Shown: positions 34,896 to 43,411 of the stretch, one piece after another | How positions within the stretch are numbered: the first letter of the stretch is position 1 | Layout of the letters: each line of letters opens with the position of its first letter | Assembly: GCF_963676065.1 (NCBI RefSeq) | Contig: NZ_OY780933.1 | Span: 2,264,001-2,328,000 of the forward strand | Origin: Maridesulfovibrio sp. | Lineage (GTDB): Bacteria > Desulfobacterota > Desulfovibrionia > Desulfovibrionales > Desulfovibrionaceae | Reading direction: 5' to 3' | Length of the DNA: 64,000 bases | Notes under the pieces: generated by a model | Seen by the model: only the letters and a program-made list of their open reading frames with translations | What the model was told of the DNA's origin: nothing | Database searches by the model: none | Program-made: the position numbers and the translations under genes

Positions 34896-36965
34896 TCACA
34901 GCTGTATATTGTGGCGATCCAGTTTAGCATAAAGTGTATTTCGCCCAATTCCCAAGGCCTTAGCTGTTTTGCTGATATTACCCTTATGGTAGTCGAGTGC
35001 CTGCCGTATAGTGTTTGCCTCCATCTGCTTAAGCGCGAAATCCGCCCCTTGGCACGTTCCGCAGATTGCTTTGCCGCCTTTTGCCTTTTCAAGGAGATAT
35101 GGCGGCAAGTGCCGTTTCTCAAGCCATACATCAGACATATTATTCACTGCAAACTCAATACAATTAACCAATTCCCGGACGTTTCCGGGCCAGTCATGCA
35201 GCATGAGGGTCTGCTGAACATCCTCAGTCATACCATTACAGTTGATACCGAAGTCTTCACACATACGTTCCAAATGGTATTTAGCAAGCTGAACTACATC
35301 GTTCCCGCGCTCCCGTAGTGAAGGAATATTTATTCCCACCACATTAAGCCTATAAAAGAGATCCTCGCGAAATAATCCTTTTTTGACCTGTTGCAGTAAG
35401 TCCTTATTGGTAGCGGCAATTATTTTAACATCAACAGGCTGGGGAGTTGTTCCCCCAATCGGAACTACAGCCCTTTCCTCAAGAACTCTCAGCAGTTTTA
35501 CCTGTTGTGAAAGAGGCATTTCCGAAATTTCATCCAGAAACAACACTCCCTTATCAGCTTTTTGGAATTTGCCTTCCCGTCCCGTCTTTGATGCACCGGT
35601 AAAAGAACCGCCTCGGTAGCCGAAAAGTTCACTCTGGATAAGCTCCTCGGAAAAAGCCCCACAGTTCATGGCGACAAAAGGTTTATCAGCTCGGGGTCCT
35701 GATTGGTGAATTCCCTTTGCAAACAATTCCTTGCCTGTACCGGATTCTCCGAACAATAGAATAGTGGAAGGAGTTCTTGATGCCCTCGCAGCCTGACGAA
35801 TAACCTGACTCATGCAGTTGCTGGAATGAAGAATATGCTCAAACCCTTCAGGTGTGCTCTCCGCATAGTTATTATTTGAACTTACTCGATGGGGCGCGGC
35901 GGGTGTATGATGGGAAGGCTGGGTTTCGCAAATGGTGACAATAGTATCAAGGCGGGAACCGATCAGGCTGTATACGGTCAGCCCACGGGCAAAGAGATGC
36001 GGGTTGGCATGGCAATGCATGGTTACCGGTTCTTGTAGAGAAGTCCGCTTCAGTTTGGCACTGAATGCTTTATAATCAAAGAAATCAGCTGCACACCTGC
36101 CCCTCAATGATTCCCACGGGTTACCCAGCAAAGTTTCAGCAGCAGCATTGGCACTCAGAATTATTCCATTTCTGTCCAGAGAAAGAACTCCGGTCATGAC
36201 AGAATTGAACATAGACGAGAACATTGTCCCCAGATGTCCTTCAAGCTCGGAACAATAAAGGCGACACAATCTTTGCTCTAAAGATCGTGTCGCCTGCAGG
36301 ACAAGTTCAAGGTTTTTGCTGTGGTCCGATTCTATCGGTCCAGAAATATCAAAGCATCCCCATATACTGCCGTGAGGATCAACAATGGGGGCAGCAGTAC
36401 AGCTCCAGTTGTGGTGACTGCGGCAAAAATGTTCTTCTCCGAAAACCTGCATAGGACGGCCTATTTTTAGGGCTGTGCCTATGGCATTGGTCCCTACGCA
36501 TTCCTCAGCCCAGTTGGCTCCGGGGCCGAAATTAAGATGATCAGCCTGCCTCAGGACTTCAAGATCTCCGCATGTTCGGATCACCCGACCCTTGGCATTG
36601 GTGAAAGTAATAAGAAGTTTTTTGCCCCGGATAGCCTCATAGGCGGTTTGCTCAACATTTGTGCAGACTTTTTCAAGTGTGGAAGTGTAGGGCTCCAACT
36701 GGGACATGGGTAAAAAATCCCAGCAACTGCGCGGGGTGTGATCTACAGCCATATTTCTACATCTGTTCCAGGAATCAACAATGGAATCATCAAGGTTCTG
36801 CAGGTCTACTTTTTTACCTTCGACAAATTTTTTCCATCGTGAATAGTCTGTCTGTGGCTTCCGCTTGGGGCTTGAGCAAGAAAAGTTGTGTTTGACAGGC
36901 CTGGACGGTTTATCTTGCTGTGGGCTGATTTCAAAGCTGTCACCATCTCTTATGAGTAAATGCAT
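34896..36965 (-). CDS. acoR: AcoR-type sigma-54-dependent activator of acetoin catabolism
   Basis: 689 residues. A GAF-like N-terminal domain (F-G-P-G-A-N-W-A-E-E-C-V-G-T-N-A-I-G-T-A around residue 150) is shared with AcoR activators; a PAS-like domain follows (S-L-D-R-N-G-I-I-L-S-A-N). The AAA+ domain has Walker A G-E-S-G-T-G-K at 406-412, a sigma-54 contact loop G-S-F-T-G-A near 452 (GAFTGA with one change) and R-F-R-E-D-L-F-Y-R-L-N-type sensor motifs. The C-terminus is a Fis-type helix-turn-helix. It is divergent from the dehydrogenase genes, and paired palindromes near three -24/-12 promoters in this region are its probable targets. The effector is likely acetoin, by family. Confidence 0.9.
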   Translation of the reverse strand: MHLLIRDGDSFEISPQQDKPSRPVKHNFSCSSPKRKPQTDYSRWKKFVEGKKVDLQNLDDSIVDSWNRCRNMAVDHTPRSCWDFLPMSQLEPYTSTLEKVCTNVEQTAYEAIRGKKLLITFTNAKGRVIRTCGDLEVLRQADHLNFGPGANWAEECVGTNAIGTALKIGRPMQVFGEEHFCRSHHNWSCTAAPIVDPHGSIWGCFDISGPIESDHSKNLELVLQATRSLEQRLCRLYCSELEGHLGTMFSSMFNSVMTGVLSLDRNGIILSANAAAETLLGNPWESLRGRCAADFFDYKAFSAKLKRTSLQEPVTMHCHANPHLFARGLTVYSLIGSRLDTIVTICETQPSHHTPAAPHRVSSNNNYAESTPEGFEHILHSSNCMSQVIRQAARASRTPSTILLFGESGTGKELFAKGIHQSGPRADKPFVAMNCGAFSEELIQSELFGYRGGSFTGASKTGREGKFQKADKGVLFLDEISEMPLSQQVKLLRVLEERAVVPIGGTTPQPVDVKIIAATNKDLLQQVKKGLFREDLFYRLNVVGINIPSLRERGNDVVQLAKYHLERMCEDFGINCNGMTEDVQQTLMLHDWPGNVRELVNCIEFAVNNMSDVWLEKRHLPPYLLEKAKGGKAICGTCQGADFALKQMEANTIRQALDYHKGNISKTAKALGIGRNTLYAKLDRHNIQL

Positions 36966-37041
36966 CTCAATCTCCGTGACAAGGCAAAAAAATTTATAAT
37001 TATTTCTAAGAAACCTGACCGATCACAGCACCCCAGTCAAG

Positions 37042-37058
37042 TGTTCATAATTCGAACA
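37042..37058. promoter_or_regulatory. Candidate AcoR site A1
   Basis: TGTTC-N7-GAACA (37042-37046, 37054-37058), perfect; the flanking G and C extend it to six base pairs. About 175 bp upstream of the -24 element of the aco promoter. Confidence 0.6.
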
Positions 37059-37144
37059 CGTTAAAGAGTTAAAGGTATAGTAAATCTATTTAATATCAAT
37101 ACAATAGATGCGCTTGAACGTTAATTTTCACAGCAATAGACGTT

Positions 37145-37161
37145 TGTTCCACTACAGAACA
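37145..37161. promoter_or_regulatory. Candidate AcoR site A2
   Basis: A second exact TGTTC-N7-GAACA (37145-37149, 37157-37161), 103 bp centre to centre from A1 (about ten helical turns) and 63 bp before the -24 element. Confidence 0.6.
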
Positions 37162-37223
37162 CAGATTAAGCGTAAATACGATATGGCTCATGTAAGTTGT
37201 TGTAATAGAGTGAGTTTATGTCT

Positions 37224-37239
37224 TGGCATTGCCATTGCA
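37224..37239 (+). promoter_or_regulatory. Sigma-54 promoter of the aco operon
   Basis: TGGCA at 37224-37228 and TTGCA at 37235-37239 have the correct -24/-12 spacing (TGGCAT-N5-TTGCA). Predicted start is near 37250, about 30 bases before the E2 ATG. Confidence 0.8.
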
Positions 37240-37281
37240 ATCCTCCAGCCCAACTACCTAAAAAAATCAGGAGGATTGGTC

Positions 37282-38628
37282 ATGGCTCAAGAAGTGATTA
37301 TGCCCAAATGGGGCTTAACCATGAAAGAAGGCAAACTTGCCCGATGGCTCAAAGCCGAAGGAGACTCGGTGGAAGCCGGTGAAGCTCTCTTTGAGGTGGA
37401 GACCGACAAAATCACCAACTCGGTGGAAGCTCCGGTCAGCGGTGTTCTTGCCCAGATCATCGTACCGGAAGGGGAGGTTGCTGAAGTTCAGGCCGTACTG
37501 GCAATCATTGCTGCTCCGGGTGAAACACCTGAAAAAGTTTCCGCAACTACTGCAAGCTCCGGAGAAGCTGCTACTCAGGCGGAAGAAGATAAACCTGCGG
37601 AAGCCGGTGTAACTCAGGATGCTCCTGGTAAAGGAGAATTCGTCAAAGCCATGCCTGCTGCCCGCAAGCTGGCTAAAGACTTGCAGATTGATCTAGCTAC
37701 TGTCACCGGAACAGGCCGTAACGGTTCAGTTACCATGAAAGATGTACAGGCTACAGCCGATGCTCCTTTCAAGGATATCAACGCCAGCCCGAAAGCTATC
37801 GAATTCGCCCGCAAGAAGGGTGTGGATCTCAGTCAGGTGACCGGAACCGGTGATGGCGGCAAAATAACCAAGGCCGACATTCTGCGGGCCATGAATCCGG
37901 CAGTTGAGCAACCAGCTCAGGCATCTCCGGCAGTTCCTCAGGATACAATCATCCCAATGGAAGGTGTACGCAAGCTTATCGCGGACAACATGCAGGCCAG
38001 CCTGAACAATGCGGCTCAGCTTTCTGTTTTTGTGGAGCTTGATGTAACTGAAATGGTCCGGTTGCGTGCGACCCTGCTTGAGAGGAATAAACGTAACAAA
38101 GAATACCGTATTTCATACAATGACATCATTTCCTATGCAACCTGCCGTGCTCTTAAACGTCATCCCATCATGAATTCAACCATTCAGGATGACGGTATCC
38201 ATCAGCACGACTATGTCAATCTCGGCATAGCAGTGGCTATTCCAAACGGGTTAATCGTTCCCAACGTTAAAATGGCCGATTCCTGCACCCTGGAAGAGCT
38301 TAAAGAGAAAGTCCGTGATGTCGCCGGACGTGCCCGTAAAGGCGGTCTGGAAATGGATGAAATTTCCGGTGGCACATTTACTATCAGTAACGTCAGCATG
38401 CTCGGTGTGGACGGTTTTACCCCCATTCTCAATCCGCCGGAAACCGGAATTTTGGGAATCGGTCGGATCGTTGAAAAACCGGCTGTGAAAGACGGCGAAA
38501 TCCAGATCAGACATATGATGACCCTTTCCCTGACTTTCAACCATATGACCACGGACGGTGCTCCGGCCATGTCTTTCCTGCGCGAGCTTGGTGACATGCT
38601 GGAAAATCCCGGCCTGATGATCGTGTAG
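37282..38628 (+). CDS. acoC: Acetoin dehydrogenase E2 (dihydrolipoamide acetyltransferase) with two subunit-binding domains
   Basis: 448 residues from ATG 37282 (CAGGAGGA upstream); the frame is open further upstream, but there it crosses the sigma-54 promoter. Residues 1-75 are a lipoyl domain with Lys43 (E-T-D-K-I) as the lipoyl attachment. After an Ala/Glu-rich linker there are two peripheral-subunit-binding domains, at about 122-158 (M-P-A-A-R-K-L-A-K) and 168-205 (S-P-K-A-I-E-F-A-R-K-K), instead of the usual one. The acetyltransferase domain (225-448) has the catalytic H-M-T-T-D-G at 421-426. It transfers acetyl from E1 to CoA. E3 is not encoded in the cluster. Confidence 0.93.
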   Translation: MAQEVIMPKWGLTMKEGKLARWLKAEGDSVEAGEALFEVETDKITNSVEAPVSGVLAQIIVPEGEVAEVQAVLAIIAAPGETPEKVSATTASSGEAATQAEEDKPAEAGVTQDAPGKGEFVKAMPAARKLAKDLQIDLATVTGTGRNGSVTMKDVQATADAPFKDINASPKAIEFARKKGVDLSQVTGTGDGGKITKADILRAMNPAVEQPAQASPAVPQDTIIPMEGVRKLIADNMQASLNNAAQLSVFVELDVTEMVRLRATLLERNKRNKEYRISYNDIISYATCRALKRHPIMNSTIQDDGIHQHDYVNLGIAVAIPNGLIVPNVKMADSCTLEELKEKVRDVAGRARKGGLEMDEISGGTFTISNVSMLGVDGFTPILNPPETGILGIGRIVEKPAVKDGEIQIRHMMTLSLTFNHMTTDGAPAMSFLRELGDMLENPGLMIV

Positions 38629-38635
38629 GTCTGCC

Positions 38636-39022
38636 ATGGCAAGAAAACGGTTTGCCATCGAACTGGGCTACGCTGCCGACCTGCACGGAGAAGATATGAC
38701 GAAGGCTGCTGTTCGTGCCGTACGTGACGCGGTGTCACGGATTTGTCTGTGCGGCATTGTGGAAATCTGCGGTCGGGACCGGTTTCAGGGCGTTTATGTT
38801 CACGCTGATCTGGCTGTGCCCGGCCCGGAAAAAGTCGACCGTGAAGCCGTGCTTGCCGCTATTCCCATCGGCGAAGCATCGCTGAATGTGACTACAGGTG
38901 GAATCAGCGTGCCGGGCATCGAAGTTCCGTGTTTCGGTGCAGGCGTGAGCAACATTGTAGTCGCGTGTGCAGCACTGACCATTTCCATTGAAACAGACAT
39001 GGACAGCACTGGGAATCAATAA
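38636..39022 (+). CDS. Lin0512 family protein
   Basis: 128 residues, 7 bases after the E2 stop. It starts M-A-R-K-R-F-A-I-E-L-G-Y-A-A-D-L-H-G-E-D-, with an alternating strand/helix pattern and a C-terminal V-A-C-A-A-L-T-I-S. This matches the Lin0512 family, small ring-forming proteins of unknown biochemical function that are often found beside acetoin dehydrogenase or ADC-like genes. No catalytic motif is obvious. Its position inside the aco operon indicates a role in the same pathway. Confidence 0.8.
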   Translation: MARKRFAIELGYAADLHGEDMTKAAVRAVRDAVSRICLCGIVEICGRDRFQGVYVHADLAVPGPEKVDREAVLAAIPIGEASLNVTTGGISVPGIEVPCFGAGVSNIVVACAALTISIETDMDSTGNQ

Positions 39023-39076
39023 AGGAAAACTGGTCTGGAAAGTATCCGGACAGAACAATCCATAGGAGAAACAACA

Positions 39077-40036
39077 ATGGCTCTCAGCAAGAAGACATTG
39101 ACTCAAATGTACGAAACCATGAACAGGATCAGACTGTTCGAGCTGAAGCTGCAGGAACTCTTCGCTGCCGGCGAAATTCCGGGCTTCGTTCACCTTTACC
39201 TCGGAGAGGAAGCAGTCGCTACCGGAGCATGCTCCGTACTCACCGATACCGATATGATTTCCAGTACCCACCGCGGCCATGGACATCTTCTGGCTAAAGG
39301 CGGGGATGTGAAGCTGATGATGGCTGAAATTTTCGGCAGGCAGACCGGCTATTGCAAAGGCAAAGGCGGTTCCATGCACATTGCCGACCTTGATCTCGGA
39401 ATTCTGGGTGCAAACGGAATCGTCGGTGGAGGCGGCCCTCTTGCTGTCGGAGCTGCTTTGGCTGCCAAGTACAAGAAAACCGACAACGTTGCCCTGTGCT
39501 TTTTCGGAGACGGTGCTTCCAATCAGGGCACCACTCAGGAGGCGCTAAACATGGCCAGTGCCTGGAAACTTCCTTTGGTCTTCGTAAACGAAAATAACGG
39601 CTACGGCATCTCCTGCCCGCAGTGCAAGTCTATGGCAGTTGTAGATATTGCCGACCGTGCCGCTGCCTATGATATGCCCGGCGTTGTTGTTGACGGCAAC
39701 GATGTACTTGCCGTTCAGGAAGCTATTTCCGAAGCGGTCAAACGCGCTCGTAAGGGTGAAGGTCCTTCCCTTGTCGAATGCAAAACCTATCGCTGGCGCG
39801 GCCATTTCGAAGGTGATGCGTGTACTTACCGTTGCGACGAAGAGCTGAAGGATTGGATGACCAAAGATCCTATTCCCCGTTTTGAAGCCAAACTGATTGA
39901 AAGCAAGACCCTCACCCAGAGCGAATTGGATAAGATCAAAGCACGCATCGGCAAGGAAATTGATGAGGCAGTAGCATTTGCCAAAGAAAGTCCCATGCCG
40001 CAGAGCAGCGCTCTGATGGAAGATGTATACGCTTAA
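39077..40036 (+). CDS. acoA: Acetoin dehydrogenase E1 alpha subunit
   Basis: 319 residues. Thiamine diphosphate-binding motif G-D-G-A-S-N-Q...N-E-N-N-G-Y near residues 140-175, and H-R-G-H-G-H-L-L-A-K-G and G-K-G-G-S-M-H as in pyruvate/acetoin dehydrogenase alpha subunits. With AcoB it cleaves acetoin to acetaldehyde and hydroxyethyl-ThDP, and acetylates the lipoyl group of E2. The AGGAGA site precedes ATG. It is the third gene of the operon, followed after 45 bases by acoB. Confidence 0.93.
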   Translation: MALSKKTLTQMYETMNRIRLFELKLQELFAAGEIPGFVHLYLGEEAVATGACSVLTDTDMISSTHRGHGHLLAKGGDVKLMMAEIFGRQTGYCKGKGGSMHIADLDLGILGANGIVGGGGPLAVGAALAAKYKKTDNVALCFFGDGASNQGTTQEALNMASAWKLPLVFVNENNGYGISCPQCKSMAVVDIADRAAAYDMPGVVVDGNDVLAVQEAISEAVKRARKGEGPSLVECKTYRWRGHFEGDACTYRCDEELKDWMTKDPIPRFEAKLIESKTLTQSELDKIKARIGKEIDEAVAFAKESPMPQSSALMEDVYA

Positions 40037-40081
40037 ATCTTCACCTTCCCTTTTACGAATACAAATCCAACGGAGAAAATA

Positions 40082-41053
40082 ATGTCCGAAAAAACATACC
40101 TTCAAGCACTCAATGAAGCTTTGAGACAGGAAATGGAGCGTGATGAGAATGTTTTCATTCTCGGCGAAGACGTGGGACAGTTCGGCGGTTGCTTCGGCGT
40201 AACTCAGGGACTGTACGATGAGTTTGGCGAAGAGCGTGTGATGGACACACCTATCACCGAAAGTGCCATTGTCGGCGCTGCCACAGGTGCAGCCTTCAGC
40301 GGCCTGCGTCCCGTGGCGGAACTTATGTTTGTTGATTTTATCGGCGTATCCATGGACCAGCTTTTCAACCAGGCTGCAAAGATGCGCTACATGTTCGGTG
40401 GTAAATCCACAGTACCCATGACCCTGCGTATGCCTCAGGGTGCCGGTATCGGTGCCGCCGCCCAGCATTCACAGTGCCTTGAATCATGGTTCATGAACAT
40501 TCCCGGACTTAAAGTGGCAATACCGGCAACTCCTTACGATGCCAAAGGTCTGCTTATCAGTGCAATCCGTGATGACAACCCCGTAGTTTTCCTCGAGCAC
40601 AAGATGCTTTACGGCGTCAGCGGAGAGGTTCCGGACGAAAGTTATACCATCGAAATCGGTAAAGCCGACATCAAACGCGAAGGCACTGACGTGACCATCG
40701 TCGCTACCTCGCAGATGGTTTATACTGCTTTGTCGGCAGCTGAGAAACTGGCTGCTGAAGGCATTGAAGCTGAAATTGTCGACCTCCGCTGTGTACTGCC
40801 TCTTGATACCGAGACCATCCTCGAATCCGTCAAAAAGACCCATGCATTGGTTGTTGCCCATGAAGCAGTGCAGTTTGCCGGTCCCGGTGCCGAAATAGCA
40901 GCATTTGTTGCCGAGGAAGCAATCGAATATCTTGACGCCCCGGTTAAGCGGGTCGGTGCTCCCTTCTGCCCCGTCCCCTTTTCTCCTCCTCTGGAACAGC
41001 ACTATATTCCCGGAGTGGAAGATATTGTTGAGGCCGTTAAGAGCATTCGGTAA
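40082..41053 (+). CDS. acoB: Acetoin dehydrogenase E1 beta subunit
   Basis: 323 residues. The transketolase-like pyrimidine-binding domain (G-E-D-V-G-Q-F-G-G, D-T-P-I-T-E-S-A-I-V-G-A-A-T-G-A-A) is followed by the transketolase C-terminal domain with V-D-L-R-C-V-L-P-L-D. The motif E-S-A-I-V-G is shared with acetoin and branched-chain beta subunits. Together with AcoA it forms the heterotetrameric E1. A hairpin after it (41065-41091) may lower expression of the downstream acoX. Confidence 0.93.
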   Translation: MSEKTYLQALNEALRQEMERDENVFILGEDVGQFGGCFGVTQGLYDEFGEERVMDTPITESAIVGAATGAAFSGLRPVAELMFVDFIGVSMDQLFNQAAKMRYMFGGKSTVPMTLRMPQGAGIGAAAQHSQCLESWFMNIPGLKVAIPATPYDAKGLLISAIRDDNPVVFLEHKMLYGVSGEVPDESYTIEIGKADIKREGTDVTIVATSQMVYTALSAAEKLAAEGIEAEIVDLRCVLPLDTETILESVKKTHALVVAHEAVQFAGPGAEIAAFVAEEAIEYLDAPVKRVGAPFCPVPFSPPLEQHYIPGVEDIVEAVKSIR

Positions 41054-41064
41054 CCATATTATGC

Positions 41065-41091
41065 GGAGAACCGTTGTCCCGGCGGTTCTCC
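41065..41091 (+). terminator. Hairpin between acoB and acoX
   Basis: A perfect 9-bp stem (GGAGAACCG / CGGTTCTCC) with a 9-base loop, without a strong T run. It likely acts as a partial terminator or RNA processing/stability element. Confidence 0.45.
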
Positions 41092-41115
41092 CTTGAATTT
41101 CATGAGGGCAGACAA

Positions 41116-42096
41116 GTGAGTGTTGCAGCTATATTGGCTAACCCTGCATCCGGCAAGGATATCCGGCGTCTGATAGCCCATGGCAGTGTTTTCGACAATC
41201 AGGAAAAAGTACGCATGGTCCGCAGGCTTATTCTCGGGCTGGAGCGTGCCGGGGTTACCAAGATTCTCTATATGCCGGATTCCTACCAGATCATCCCGCG
41301 TGCCCTCAACTCCATTTCGCCTTCCATCCCTGTTGAAGCAGTAGAGATGCCCGTCAGGAACAATCAGACGGATACGACCGTCGCTGCGGGCATAATGGAG
41401 ACACTTGGCGCGAAGTGTCTCATCATTCTTGGTGGGGACGGCACAAGCAGAGTTGCCTGCAAGGGCACTGTTGCCGTCCCCATTCTACCGCTTTCAACCG
41501 GCACGAACAACGTATTCCCATACATGGGTGAAGCAACTGTGGCCGGACTGGCGGCTGGGCTGGTGGCCAGCGGAAGGCTTCCGGTCCGGGAATGTTGTTA
41601 TCAATCATGTATGTTTGACATTCTTGTGGACGGTAAAGTGGAGGACATCGCATTGGTCGACGCTGCTGTTTATAATGATGTTTTCCTGGCATCAAAAGCA
41701 GTCTGGCAAATGGAAAAAGTTCCGCAGCTGTTTCTGACCCGCTGCAGTGCCTGTTCCATCGGGCTTTCTTCAATAGGAGGCCAATTGTGCGAAATCCTGC
41801 CCGAAGATCCGCGCGGGCTGGCCCTCACTATCGGTGAATGTCCCCATACTACTGTAACAGCCTCGATAGCTCCGGGCATGTTCGCTGAAGTGCCCGTTCA
41901 AAAAATGTCCGAGATGGCACCGGGGGAGCTCTTTAATATCAGCGTTTCCCCCGGCCTTGTCGCCGTGGATGGAGAACGGGAAGTTGAGATCCCTTGTGGA
42001 TCAAGTGCCGGTATACGTCTCAATACAGATGGGCCCATGGTTGTGGATATCCGGAAAACAATGGATCTGGCCAGGGATGCGGGCCTTTTCCGCTAA
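41116..42096 (+). CDS. acoX: AcoX, NAD kinase-like protein of acetoin operons
   Basis: 326 residues from GTG 41116, where GAGGG lies 8 bases upstream and the protein then begins with S-V-A-A-I-L-A-N-P-A-S-G, the typical AcoX/NAD-kinase N-terminus; 41074 is less likely. The nucleotide-binding motif G-G-D-G-T is at 106-110. AcoX proteins belong to the ATP-NAD kinase family but their role in acetoin use is not settled; they are non-essential in Ralstonia. Presence here confirms the acetoin identity of the E1/E2 genes. Confidence 0.85.
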   Translation: MSVAAILANPASGKDIRRLIAHGSVFDNQEKVRMVRRLILGLERAGVTKILYMPDSYQIIPRALNSISPSIPVEAVEMPVRNNQTDTTVAAGIMETLGAKCLIILGGDGTSRVACKGTVAVPILPLSTGTNNVFPYMGEATVAGLAAGLVASGRLPVRECCYQSCMFDILVDGKVEDIALVDAAVYNDVFLASKAVWQMEKVPQLFLTRCSACSIGLSSIGGQLCEILPEDPRGLALTIGECPHTTVTASIAPGMFAEVPVQKMSEMAPGELFNISVSPGLVAVDGEREVEIPCGSSAGIRLNTDGPMVVDIRKTMDLARDAGLFR

Positions 42097-42116
42097 CAAT
42101 ATTTCAAGGAATGAAC

Positions 42117-42425
42117 ATGAGTAATGTACTGAAAGCCGCTTTTATTTTCATATCACCCAATGGTAATCCCGAAGAGCACAGGAGTTGGGTTCGTACCGAA
42201 GCCGTGGAGCTGCTTACTGTTGCTGTAAGTAATTATGCTCAGGCCGAAAAAGTTGCCCGCAGTCTTGTAGAGAATGAGAATATTGCCGCCATTGAGCTGT
42301 GCGGAGGTTTCGGAACAGCCGGAACATCCAGAGTAGCAGATGCAGTTGATGTTCCGGTGGGAGTGGTCCGCTTTGACATTCATCCCGGACTGAACAATGT
42401 CAGTGGAGATAAGCTTTTCAGCTAG
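42117..42425 (+). CDS. DUF6506 family protein
   Basis: 102 residues from ATG 42117, with AAGGAATG upstream. The sequence has A-A-F-I-F-I-S-P near the start and a glycine-rich E-L-C-G-G-F-G-T-A-G-T-S-R motif near residue 65, followed by V-P-V-G-V-V-R-F-D-I-H-P. This matches the DUF6506 family by pattern. No catalytic function is known. It is the last gene of the aco operon, and like Lin0512 probably works with the acetoin enzymes. Confidence 0.65.
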   Translation: MSNVLKAAFIFISPNGNPEEHRSWVRTEAVELLTVAVSNYAQAEKVARSLVENENIAAIELCGGFGTAGTSRVADAVDVPVGVVRFDIHPGLNNVSGDKLFS

Positions 42426-42437
42426 ACTTAAAGCAAG

Positions 42438-42472
42438 CAGGGGCTACTTCCAGTTGAAGGATGCAGCCCCTG
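42438..42472. terminator. Bidirectional hairpin between DUF6506 and thioesterase genes
   Basis: CAGGGGCT (42438-42445) pairs with AGCCCCTG (42465-42472) with an inner CTTC/GAAG pair; it lies between convergent genes. No strong U tract on either side. Confidence 0.55.
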
Positions 42473-42533
42473 TATAGTAGAATACAACATATTTACAGTC
42501 AGCGAATTACATACACATTTTGAATACAGCGAA

Positions 42534-42923
42534 CTACCTGCCTTCAAGAACATGCTTTTGGGGTATGAAACAGGTAAAGGTGCCGCTGAAAACAATGTCA
42601 TCAGCGCAAAAGACTTCCACCTTCACCATATGCCTGCTTCCTTCCGGAGACGAGCACTCAGCCCGGGCAACCAGCACATCGCCAACCCGTGAAGGTTTGA
42701 GGAAACGGGTTTCTGCCGCTCCAAGCACAACATTGGGATGATTTACCGCCAGCATGGCGGCATAATCGGCCAGTCCGAAAATGAATCCACCGTGAACGAG
42801 TCCGCTTTCATCTGCAGCCATACATGGTGCGCATTCCAGACGTATTTCACTCATCCCGTCTTTTACACGCACCGGCTCGCCGCATAATGAACGGTCAATA
42901 AGCTCATGGGTTTTTATTTTCAT
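42534..42923 (-). CDS. Hot-dog fold thioesterase (PaaI-like)
   Basis: 129 residues from the ATG at 42923, chosen because GAGG lies 6 bases before it; a further in-frame ATG at 42944 lacks a site. The hot-dog core is recognised by L-V-H-G-G-F-I-F-G-L-A-D-Y-A-A-M-L-A around residue 55, with H-G-G the usual active region, and a following strand E-T-R-F-L-K-P. It would hydrolyse an acyl-CoA; given the context, acetyl-CoA or a by-product of acetoin cleavage is possible. It is the last gene of a leftward unit with the AhpD-like gene, with a large hairpin between them. Confidence 0.8.
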   Translation of the reverse strand: MKIKTHELIDRSLCGEPVRVKDGMSEIRLECAPCMAADESGLVHGGFIFGLADYAAMLAVNHPNVVLGAAETRFLKPSRVGDVLVARAECSSPEGSRHMVKVEVFCADDIVFSGTFTCFIPQKHVLEGR

Positions 42924-42963
42924 TATTTCCTCTTTAAATTTCATCTGTTTCAGACGATCAGCG

Positions 42964-43019
42964 ACATTTTCCCCTGGATAGCGGAGAGTATGTTTTCTCC
43001 GCAGGCCAGGGGAAAATGT
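42964..43019 (-). terminator. Two-step hairpin between AhpD-like and thioesterase genes
   Basis: A perfect 14-bp outer stem (42964-42977 / 43006-43019) encloses a 6-bp inner stem GCGGAG/CTCCGC. The stem is long with no T run next to it, so it may be a partial terminator or an mRNA stabiliser. Confidence 0.5.
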
Positions 43020-43027
43020 GTGAATCG

Positions 43028-43061
43028 ACTAGTTGAACAGGTCTACTAGTCGAACAGGTCT
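43028..43061. repeat. 17-bp tandem duplication across the AhpD-like stop codon
   Basis: Copies 43028-43044 and 43045-43061 have the form ACTAGTyGAACAGGTCT with one mismatch. The second copy holds the stop codon and last codons of the gene; the first lies just downstream. Confidence 0.8.
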
Positions 43062-43372
43062 TCCAGTTCGTCAAAAACATAATGCATATACATTACCTTG
43101 GGAGAGCCGCCCATGGCAATCGCGAGCATGGCTGCCTGCATGATTTCTTCCTTGCTGGCACCATGGCTTGCTGCTCCCTGAATATGGAGCGAGATGCACA
43201 TTTCACACTGGGACATCATGGAACAGGCTACATGAATCAGTTCCTGAGTTTTATGGTCGATGGGGCCGAATTCGCTGATTTCCTTGGTGAAGTTAAGGTA
43301 TTTGGGGAAAACATCGCCGGCTTTCTGAGTCATTTTTGCCAAAGTGCTCGCTGCTTTTTCTGCTGCATCCAT
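43046..43372 (-). CDS. Carboxymuconolactone decarboxylase/AhpD-like protein
   Basis: 108 residues. The peroxidatic CxxC motif is in S-Q-C-E-M-C-I-S-L-H at about residue 53-56, followed by G-A-S-K-E-E-I-M-Q-A-A-M-L-A, which is the AhpD/CMD fold. Such proteins are thiol-disulfide oxidoreductases or lyases; AhpD can be reduced through lipoyl proteins, an interesting link since E2 and LipA/LipB are encoded here. A matching -24/-12 promoter is 40 bp upstream, so it is co-regulated with the acetoin genes. AGAGGAG precedes ATG. Confidence 0.85.
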   Translation of the reverse strand: MDAAEKAASTLAKMTQKAGDVFPKYLNFTKEISEFGPIDHKTQELIHVACSMMSQCEMCISLHIQGAASHGASKEEIMQAAMLAIAMGGSPKVMYMHYVFDELEDLFD

Positions 43373-43411
43373 TTTAAATTCTCCTCTTTAAGGTTTAAGA
43401 TACAACTATAA

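Noticed and set aside
39545..40468. 307-residue minus-strand frame across acoA/acoB
   Set aside because: Spans two clear genes and the gap between them; a compositional shadow.
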